From CAIOGO01 sp964447445 (GTDB taxonomy: Bacteria; Bipolaricaulota; Bipolaricaulia; UBA7950; UBA9294), in contig CAYUSW010000034.1 in the NCBI GenBank assembly GCA_964447445.1, positions 1 through 27,999 of the forward strand: a DNA stretch of 27,999 nucleotides, in the 5' to 3' direction. The notes below the pieces were generated by a model that saw only the letters and a list, made by a program, of their open reading frames with translations, searched no databases and was not told the origin of the DNA. The position numbers and the translations under genes are program-made. Below are positions 23,385 to 27,999 of the stretch, piece after piece (position 1 is the first letter of the stretch; every line of letters starts with the position of its first letter).

Positions 23385-23793
23385 GGTCGCTCCCCTGAAT
23401 GTCTTCGAGCGCGAGGACGCCGTGGGGGCAGTACCTGGCGCAGGCGCCGCAGTAGACGCACACCAGGGGACGTCGATCGTCGTCCCACTGGATCGCGCCG
23501 AACGGGCAGGCATCGCCGCAGGCGCCGCACGACGTGCACAGCTCGGCCTTGAGACGTACGCCGCCCCCCGTGCGTAGGATGAGAGCGCTTGTGGGGCAAG
23601 AGCGCGCACACGGGGGATCGGAGCAGGCCCGGCACACGACGACAACGAAACCGCGCCGCATCCCGCCCGCAGATCGTACCTCGATGCGCGCTCCTGCCGT
23701 TCCGCCGCGACCTTCCCGCCGGGCGCAGGCATAGATGCAGAGCTGGCAACCGACACATCGGTCGACATCGATGACGGAGAGGCGCTTGACCAT
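23371..23793 (-). CDS. Four-cluster ferredoxin, electron-transfer subunit of AOR 3
   Basis: A protein of 140 aa with sixteen cysteines arranged as four 4Fe-4S sites: C13/C16/C19/C23, C54/C57/C62/C66, C86/C89/C92/C96 and C112/C115/C118/C122. The spacing C-x2-C-x4-C-x3-C in the second site is typical of DmsB/HycB-like polyferredoxins. It is the same type as AorA, the small subunit of multi-subunit tungsten AORs. The AOR 3 gene starts inside its last codons (14-base overlap), so the two should be made together and form a complex. It has no twin-arginine or other signal and is cytoplasmic. The start codon lacks a clear ribosome site, and 72 bases separate it from the GNAT gene upstream. Confidence 0.9.
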   Translation of the reverse strand: MVKRLSVIDVDRCVGCQLCIYACARREGRGGTAGARIEVRSAGGMRRGFVVVVCRACSDPPCARSCPTSALILRTGGGVRLKAELCTSCGACGDACPFGAIQWDDDRRPLVCVYCGACARYCPHGVLALEDIQGSDHAAS

Positions 23794-23865
23794 ACGTGGA
23801 TCCAGGTCACTCTACCGACGAGGCCGCGTAGGGGCAAGAGCGCCCGGAGCGTGGCGGACCGCGGC

Positions 23866-24858
23866 CTACAGAGTCCTTCCCATCGATCTTCCTGTCATGC
23901 GCAGCCTGAATCCGAGGCTCTCGGCCTCCCGCGCGACATCGGGCATCCACGTTGGCACGGCGAGTTCCACGCGCAGCGAGGGGCTCCTGGTGAGCGCCTC
24001 GTTGAGGGCCCGGCGCGCGAGATAGCCGGCAAGACGCGGCTGCGCGGGATCAAGGCGCACTCGGATGGTGTTCGTCCCTTTGTGGGTCTTGGAGATCGAC
24101 CAGCCAGCGCGGCCGACGAGGGCACGGTCCTTCGCGCGGCGCAGGATGACGTCTTCGTCGCGCGAGCTTTGGGCAAGGCGGAAGAGCGGGGCAAAGGCCC
24201 GCATGAGCCAAGGAGTGCGGTAGCGGCCCGGGACGAGAGGCTCGAACTCCTGAAGGGTCGCCGGAACAATGCGCCTGTCCAACTCGAAGCGCGCTCGCCA
24301 ATCGAACTCGCCGAGGCGTTCCTCGACGAACGCGGCTGGCAACGCCGGCCGATCTATGGTTCCAGCGGGAGTCAGCATGTAGCGCGCTCCGCCGCCGTAC
24401 TGGATGAAGCCGAGAGACTCGTACAGCGCCTCGGCGGGGAGGTTCCCATCGATCACGTTGAGGCGGACCCGCGCTCCGCCGCGCGCGCGCATCATGTCGA
24501 GCGTCGCCATGACAAGCTGGCGCGCGAGGCCCTGACGGCGGCACTCGGGCAGGACGCCCACGGTTCCAATGCTCCATGTGGATGTCGTCCCCTCGCGCTG
24601 GGCGATCACCATCGCGCGCACGGCGCCGCCCTCCTCCCATACGAAACCCCGTATGGCGTCACGCAGGGCAGGCGATACCCATTGAATCCCTCGCACGAGC
24701 GGCCAGATACGCCGCAGACGCCGAATGGCGTCCACAACCTGATCCTGTTCGTCGGATTGGACGCTCCATTCGGGGTGCTCTGGGTACTGGAACATCCGCA
24801 CCAGGAGATCGGCGGCGGGCGTTAGGTCCTGTGGCAGGCAAAGTGGTCGCATCGGCAT
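23866..24858 (-). CDS. GNAT acetyltransferase, tandem copy 1
   Basis: A protein of 330 aa from ATG 24858, with AGGAGG at 24865-24870, six bases upstream. Residues ~60-160 are a GNAT domain: strand STWSIGTVGVLPE followed by the acetyl-CoA pyrophosphate loop RRQGLARQLV, then NVIDGNLPAEALYESLGF. The C-terminal ~150 residues form a second domain that ends in a GNAT-like AREAESLGFRLR segment, suggesting a double-GNAT architecture. The neighbouring gene at 25089-26081 encodes a paralogue of exactly the same length. Substrate unknown; a small amine or a protein N-terminus are both possible. A 72-base gap leads to the ferredoxin/AOR pair, so cotranscription is possible. Confidence 0.85.
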   Translation of the reverse strand: MPMRPLCLPQDLTPAADLLVRMFQYPEHPEWSVQSDEQDQVVDAIRRLRRIWPLVRGIQWVSPALRDAIRGFVWEEGGAVRAMVIAQREGTTSTWSIGTVGVLPECRRQGLARQLVMATLDMMRARGGARVRLNVIDGNLPAEALYESLGFIQYGGGARYMLTPAGTIDRPALPAAFVEERLGEFDWRARFELDRRIVPATLQEFEPLVPGRYRTPWLMRAFAPLFRLAQSSRDEDVILRRAKDRALVGRAGWSISKTHKGTNTIRVRLDPAQPRLAGYLARRALNEALTRSPSLRVELAVPTWMPDVAREAESLGFRLRMTGRSMGRTL

Positions 24859-25032
24859 GTGGTTCCTCCTCGGTCGCGGGATCGGATCCCTTCCGCGCAG
24901 CACGATTCGGGCCTCGTAGCAGGCGGCTGCAACCGTGTGTCGTTCGCTCGGGAAGGCGAGGTTCAGAGAACAGGCACGGGTTCCGCTCTCCGGCCCTGGG
25001 GCGCGGGACGGGAGACGAGCCCATGGGCCTCG

Positions 25033-25048
25033 GGTCTCGCCTGAGACC
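25033..25048. repeat. Short inverted repeat between the tandem GNAT genes
   Basis: GGTCTC and GAGACC flank a four-base loop. It lies eight bases from the stronger hairpin at 25056-25083 and may form part of the same post-gene structure on the minus-strand transcript. Confidence 0.3.
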
Positions 25049-25055
25049 TCTCGGA

Positions 25056-25083
25056 GCGCGTGGGGAAACCATGACCCACGCGC
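25056..25083 (-). terminator. Strong hairpin directly after GNAT copy 2
   Basis: GCGCGTGGG (25056-25064) pairs perfectly with CCCACGCGC (25075-25083) around a ten-base loop. Counting along the minus strand, it begins five bases after the stop codon of the gene at 25089-26081. No T-run follows, so it may be a factor-dependent terminator or an mRNA-end stabiliser rather than a classical intrinsic terminator. Confidence 0.45.
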
Positions 25084-25088
25084 CAGGT

Positions 25089-26081
25089 CTAGAGCTTCCT
25101 CCCCATGACCTTGTTCGACGTCCGTCGGACGAAGCCGAGAGCTTCGGCCTCCTCTTCGACGGTGGACATCCAGCTCGGGACGAAGAAGTCGACGCGGAGT
25201 TCGGGGCTCCGCCCGAGGACCTCGCACAAGGCTCGACGGACGAGATACGGGGTGAGGCCGGCGTGCGCCGGGTCGAGACGCACGCGGATCGAGTTCATCC
25301 CCTTGCCGCGCTTGACGATGCTCCATCCGACCCGCGCCACGACCTTCCGATCCCCTGTGCTGCGGACAACGAAATCCGTGTCCCGCGTGTTCTCGGCGAA
25401 CCGAAACAGCACGGCGAACGCCCGAAGCGGGAGCGGAGTCTTGTACCGCGCTGGGGTAATGGGCTCGAACTCCTGTATGTCCGCGGGAACGATCCGGCGA
25501 TCCAGCTCGTAGCGAGTGCGCCAATCGAACTCCGCCAGCGGGCCATCCTCATACCCGGCGGGAAGTCGAAGACGATCGACAGGCCCGGAGGGCGTCAGCG
25601 AGTAGCGCGTCGATCCGCTGTACTCGACGAATCCGAGGGAACGATAGAGGGACTGCGCAGGCGTGTTTCCATCGATGACGCCAAGGCGGGCTCGCGTACC
25701 TCCACGCGTGCGCATCATCTCGAGAGTCGCCTGAACGAGCTGGCGGGCGATCCCGCGGCCGCGGAACTCCGGCAGCACACCGACGGTCCCGATGTACCAC
25801 ATCGTGGTTGTGCCTTCGCGCTGCGCCATCGTCATGCCGACCATGGCGTTGCCCTCCTGCGCGACGAAGCCGCGCATGAGATCGCGCACGGCAGGAGAGA
25901 CGAGTTGGATCAGGCGGATGAGCGGCCATACCCCACGGATGCGGCGAATCGTGCCAACAAGCTGTTCCTGTTCGTCGGACTGAACGCCCCATTCGGGGTG
26001 GTCCGGGTACTGGAACGTGCGGACCAGCATCTCGGCAGCCGGGATCAGGTCCTGAGGAAGTCGCAACGGTCGCACAGCCAT
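25089..26081 (-). CDS. GNAT acetyltransferase, tandem copy 2
   Basis: A protein of 330 aa from ATG 26081, with GGGAGG at 26089-26094 as ribosome site. It aligns end to end with copy 1 without a visible gap: both start with M-x-x-RPL-x-LPQDL and share FQYP-x-HPEW, GTVGVLPE, the acetyl-CoA loop (RGRGIARQLV here), DGN-x-PA-x-x-LY-x-SLGF, FDWR-x-R-x-ELDRRIVPA and RVRLDPA. A tandem duplication followed by divergence is the clear explanation. The 230 bases between the copies hold two inverted repeats and the ribosome site of copy 1. Like copy 1, it seems to have a second GNAT-like domain in the C-terminal half. Substrate unknown. Confidence 0.87.
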   Translation of the reverse strand: MAVRPLRLPQDLIPAAEMLVRTFQYPDHPEWGVQSDEQEQLVGTIRRIRGVWPLIRLIQLVSPAVRDLMRGFVAQEGNAMVGMTMAQREGTTTMWYIGTVGVLPEFRGRGIARQLVQATLEMMRTRGGTRARLGVIDGNTPAQSLYRSLGFVEYSGSTRYSLTPSGPVDRLRLPAGYEDGPLAEFDWRTRYELDRRIVPADIQEFEPITPARYKTPLPLRAFAVLFRFAENTRDTDFVVRSTGDRKVVARVGWSIVKRGKGMNSIRVRLDPAHAGLTPYLVRRALCEVLGRSPELRVDFFVPSWMSTVEEEAEALGFVRRTSNKVMGRKL

Positions 26082-26103
26082 AGGCTCGCCTCCCAGAGCG
26101 GAT

Positions 26104-26161
26104 GCTATCCGCCGCGGTGGGGCGAGGCAATCCTGCGCTGCCCGCAGCGAGGCGCTATCCG
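26104..26161. repeat. Eight-base direct repeat upstream of GNAT copy 2
   Basis: GCTATCCG occurs at 26104-26111 and again at 26154-26161, exactly 50 bases apart, with a small hairpin (CGCTG-CCCG-CAGCG, 26136-26149) between. It lies upstream of the gene at 25089-26081 on the minus strand and could be a regulator site, but a chance repeat of this length is quite possible. Confidence 0.25.
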
Positions 26162-26197
26162 TCTCACCCCCCCACCGGCGGCGAGGAAGGCGGAAGC

Positions 26198-26770
26198 TCA
26201 GGCCGCCGGGCGGGCCGCCCGCCGAACCTCCCACTCGCGCCGCGTGATCTCGTAGACGTAGAACGGCACAGCCGTGGTGGGCAACTGCAGCGGATCGGGG
26301 AACTCGAATACGCCCTGCCCCACCCGCTTCATGCCTGCGGACTCCTGCAAGCGGATCGAGGCTACGTTCCCGATGTTCGGCGTCCCGCGCACGACAGCGC
26401 ACGAAGAGAGAAGGAAGAGCTGGTCGATGAGAGCCGCCCACAGCTCTCGCCCGTAGCCGCGCCCCCAGAGATCAGGGCGGAGCTTGATGTCGGGCTCACT
26501 CACGCCGACCGCATCCGGTTCGCCGAGCAGGCACTGCCCAACGAGTTCCCGGCCCACGCGGGTCTCGGCGACGAGGAGGGCACCGAGCCCCTGGCCGCGT
26601 CGGATCCGCCGCGGGACATCCTCCGTAGCACCGGGGATCCCGTCCGGAAACCCGACGAAGCGCATGACCCGCGGGTCGCTCCAGAGCGACGCGATGAACG
26701 ACGCGTCGTCGCTCGTCGCTGCACGAATGATGAGTCGCGGTGTCTCGAACTGCACGTTGTGTCTGTTCAT
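26198..26770 (-). CDS. RimJ/RimL-type GNAT acetyltransferase
   Basis: A protein of 190 aa from ATG 26770. It begins with the usual FETPRLIIRAATSDDASFIASLWSDPRVMRFVG strand-helix pattern of Acetyltransf_3 proteins, has LRPDLWGRGYGRELW as the acetyl-CoA loop (GRGYG), and NVASIRLQESAGMKRVG as the C-terminal motif. Family members acetylate ribosomal protein N-termini, aminoglycosides or small amines; the substrate cannot be assigned. It has no ribosome site of its own. A 36-codon ORF with a perfect one ends on this start as ATGA, so translation may be coupled. The family is unrelated in length and layout to the two 330-residue GNATs downstream. Confidence 0.88.
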   Translation of the reverse strand: MNRHNVQFETPRLIIRAATSDDASFIASLWSDPRVMRFVGFPDGIPGATEDVPRRIRRGQGLGALLVAETRVGRELVGQCLLGEPDAVGVSEPDIKLRPDLWGRGYGRELWAALIDQLFLLSSCAVVRGTPNIGNVASIRLQESAGMKRVGQGVFEFPDPLQLPTTAVPFYVYEITRREWEVRRAARPAA

Positions 26771-26877
26771 GTCCGGCGCCGCGGATCGATGCAGTGCGAC
26801 TCTCTCAAGTGCAGGGACTGTGCGGTCGGCGCGCTGAGGTGACAGCCAAGGGTGATGGTCTTCGGGCGCTGGAACAT
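26767..26877 (-). CDS. Candidate 36-codon leader ORF overlapping the RimJ/L-type GNAT start
   Basis: On the minus strand, AGGAGGG (26884-26890) is followed after six bases by ATG 26877. The frame runs for 36 codons and its TGA overlaps the GNAT ATG at 26770 as ATGA. The peptide starts MFQRPKTITLGC and is rich in His, Arg and Ser, with no motif. The GNAT itself has no ribosome site and no start codon in frame near this AGGAGG, so the small ORF is the simplest explanation of the signal. It may be a leader that couples translation rather than a functional protein. Confidence 0.45.
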   Translation of the reverse strand: MFQRPKTITLGCHLSAPTAQSLHLRESHCIDPRRRT

Positions 26878-26888
26878 GACATACCCTC

Positions 26889-27332
26889 CTAGATGTGCTG
26901 GAGTCCCAGGTAGCGCGTCTGGGGAAACCCATTCGCAAGGTCCTCCCAGAAGCCATCTTGAAGAATGCGTGGGAAGACGACCAGGCTCCGCATTGCGTCT
27001 TGCGTGACGAAACGCGCCTCGATGAGGAATTCCTCGTCTGGATCCCGGCCGTCGAGGCTCAAGTCCCCGCCTGGATCCGAAGCGGCGAGCCAGAACTTGC
27101 AGAAGTGAAGGCCGCCCTCGAGGAACTCCTCCACGTAGAGAATGCGCTGCGGCACCACTCGGAGGCCCGTCTCCTCCAGAGTTTCACGCGCAGCGCAATC
27201 GAAGACTGACTCCTCGCCGCGCAATCGACCACCGGGCGGGACCCAGAAGTTGTACCCCTCGCCGCGGTGGTGAACGAGGAGAAGCTGTCCTTCTCGCAGG
27301 ACGATGGCTCCGGCGCTGATGGCGTACTGCAC
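26889..27332 (-). CDS. Nudix hydrolase
   Basis: A protein of 147 aa from GTG 27332. The Nudix box is complete in spacing: G35, E41, R49-E50, E53-E54 and G56 in GGRLRGEESVFDCAARETLEETGL, with Thr at the position that is usually a bulky aliphatic residue. Nudix enzymes cleave nucleoside diphosphates linked to another group, using magnesium held by the box glutamates. A GGAGG lies at 27346-27350, thirteen bases upstream, rather far, so the start is not certain. Its stop codon overlaps the AGGAGG of the 36-codon leader ORF, which suggests one transcript with the RimJ/L-type GNAT. Confidence 0.88.
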   Translation of the reverse strand: MQYAISAGAIVLREGQLLLVHHRGEGYNFWVPPGGRLRGEESVFDCAARETLEETGLRVVPQRILYVEEFLEGGLHFCKFWLAASDPGGDLSLDGRDPDEEFLIEARFVTQDAMRSLVVFPRILQDGFWEDLANGFPQTRYLGLQHI

Positions 27333-27375
27333 GGGCGCAGTGTCGCCTCCGCAAGAGGGAGAGGCAAGACGGATG

Positions 27376-27405
27376 TCGACATACCCGCCACGGGTGGGTT
27401 ATGAT
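27376..27405 (+). promoter_or_regulatory. Probable promoter for the gene starting at 27515, with a palindrome in the spacer
   Basis: TCGACA (27376-27381) and TATGAT (27400-27405) are 18 bases apart, each one mismatch from consensus. The spacer contains ACCCG-CCA-CGGGT (27383-27395), a perfect five-base-arm palindrome where a repressor or activator could bind. It leaves a 5' UTR of roughly 100 bases. Confidence 0.45.
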
Positions 27406-27514
27406 GGTAACGAATACATGCGTTTGGGGGCGAGTTCATTCTCGAGACTCGCTCGTGATGCAGCAGCGAGCTCGAACTCCGAAGCGCCCTTGCAGCGCGG
27501 GGAAGGAGGTCTGA

Positions 27515-27999
27515 ATGCGATCGTTGCACGCGGTTCTGTTGGGTCTCCTCGGAGTGGGGATCCTCTGCGGGACGTCACTTGGGACCATGCTCTGGCCCGA
27601 CAAGTTGGCGCCGGCCGTGCTGCGCTGGATCGAGAGCGGGGCAACGGACGAGCGCGTGGTTCTCGTTCGGGTGGAGGGCGGATCGGGAATGCAGCTGGTC
27701 GCGAACTCCTACGCGTCGGCATCGCATGTGGCATGGTTGTCGATGGAGCAGGCAGCTGCGGCCGACATGGGGCTCTGGTCGACCCCTCAGAAGACGTTGT
27801 CCCTCCTGCGCGCAGGAGGGGTCACCTGGGAGTTGGGACTGCCGTACGTCCACGAGCCACAGGTCTTGGTGGTTCGTGGATCGCGGGACGGAATCCGTCA
27901 GATCGCGCAACTGGAGTCCGTGGTCGCCATCTTGGACGGCGCGGCCGCCGTACCTGCGCCGGCGTTCTCCACGACGACCGGCCTCGGCCCCGCCGAAGG
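27515..27999 (+). CDS. Secreted protein, possibly a protease propeptide region (3' end outside window)
   Basis: ATG 27515 follows a strong GGAAGGAGGT ribosome site. The frame is open to the right edge (161 codons seen), so the gene is cut by the window. The product begins with a signal peptide (MRSLHAVLLGLLGVGILCG). A segment near residues 30-55 (DKLAPAVLRWIESG, then DERVVLVRVEG) and a later LVVRGSRDGIRQIAQLESVVAI stretch resemble N-terminal propeptides of secreted subtilases, which have an amphipathic helix and a short strand that packs on the protease. No catalytic domain is visible yet. The call is a guess from pattern; an unrelated exported protein is possible. Confidence 0.6.
   Translation, partial: MRSLHAVLLGLLGVGILCGTSLGTMLWPDKLAPAVLRWIESGATDERVVLVRVEGGSGMQLVANSYASASHVAWLSMEQAAAADMGLWSTPQKTLSLLRAGGVTWELGLPYVHEPQVLVVRGSRDGIRQIAQLESVVAILDGAAAVPAPAFSTTTGLGPAE

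Noticed and set aside
26771..26956. Sixty-two-residue N-terminal extension of the RimJ/L-type GNAT
   Set aside because: It overlaps the end of the Nudix gene and has no family similarity; the ETPRLIIR strand expected near the N-terminus begins only a few residues after ATG 26770.

Overview
The window comes from a high-GC, densely coded genome. It looks bacterial: a near-consensus sigma70-type promoter at 20936-20964, a classical lipoprotein signal peptide, purine-rich Shine-Dalgarno sites and many ATGA/GTGA/TTGA start-stop overlaps. Three tungsten-type aldehyde:ferredoxin oxidoreductase (AOR) homologues and many 4Fe-4S proteins suggest an anaerobe. The phylum cannot be fixed from this sequence; an uncultivated anaerobic lineage such as Bipolaricaulota is only a guess.

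Region 1 (1-17920, + strand) is one run of 15 genes. Twelve of the 14 junctions overlap by 4-14 bases and the two gaps are 12 and 19 bases, so this is probably a single operon that begins upstream of the window. The order is: zinc alcohol/polyol dehydrogenase, two CUT1-type ABC permeases, an ATP-NAD-kinase-like protein, formylmethanofuran:tetrahydromethanopterin formyltransferase (Ftr), methenyl-tetrahydromethanopterin cyclohydrolase (Mch), two tandem AORs, an SsnA-like amidohydrolase, a PreA/dihydroorotate-dehydrogenase-like flavoprotein with a built-in ferredoxin domain, an MtaD/TrzN-like amidohydrolase, a GlcD-type FAD oxidase, a GlcF-type Fe-S protein, an ADP-ribosylglycohydrolase-family protein and a ribokinase-like kinase. 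A hydantoinase/dihydropyrimidinase gene (17917-19284, - strand) converges on the end of this operon and overlaps it by 4 bases.

Taken together, region 1 reads as an uptake and catabolic unit for a nucleoside-like or N-heterocyclic compound: import, glycosidic cleavage plus sugar phosphorylation, deamination, ring reduction or opening, aldehyde oxidation, and passage of a C1 unit through H4MPT-type carriers. Only the individual families are supported by sequence. The pathway is inference, and the combination is the most interesting thing in the window.

Region 2 (19442-21585, + strand) holds a PKD-domain/beta-propeller lipoprotein, then a short operon with a 36-residue ORF and a ribbon-helix-helix (RHH) regulator. 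Three palindromes flank or overlap that operon's promoter.

Region 3 (21609-27332, - strand) holds, in transcription order, a Nudix hydrolase, a candidate 36-codon leader ORF overlapping a RimJ/L-type GNAT, two tandem 330-residue GNAT paralogues, a four-cluster ferredoxin and a third AOR that forms a two-subunit module with it. At the right edge (27515 onward, + strand) a secreted protein begins, possibly with a protease-propeptide-like N-terminus, and runs out of the window. I saw no rRNA, tRNA, CRISPR array, transposon or insertion sequence. No stretch longer than about 300 bases lacks a gene.
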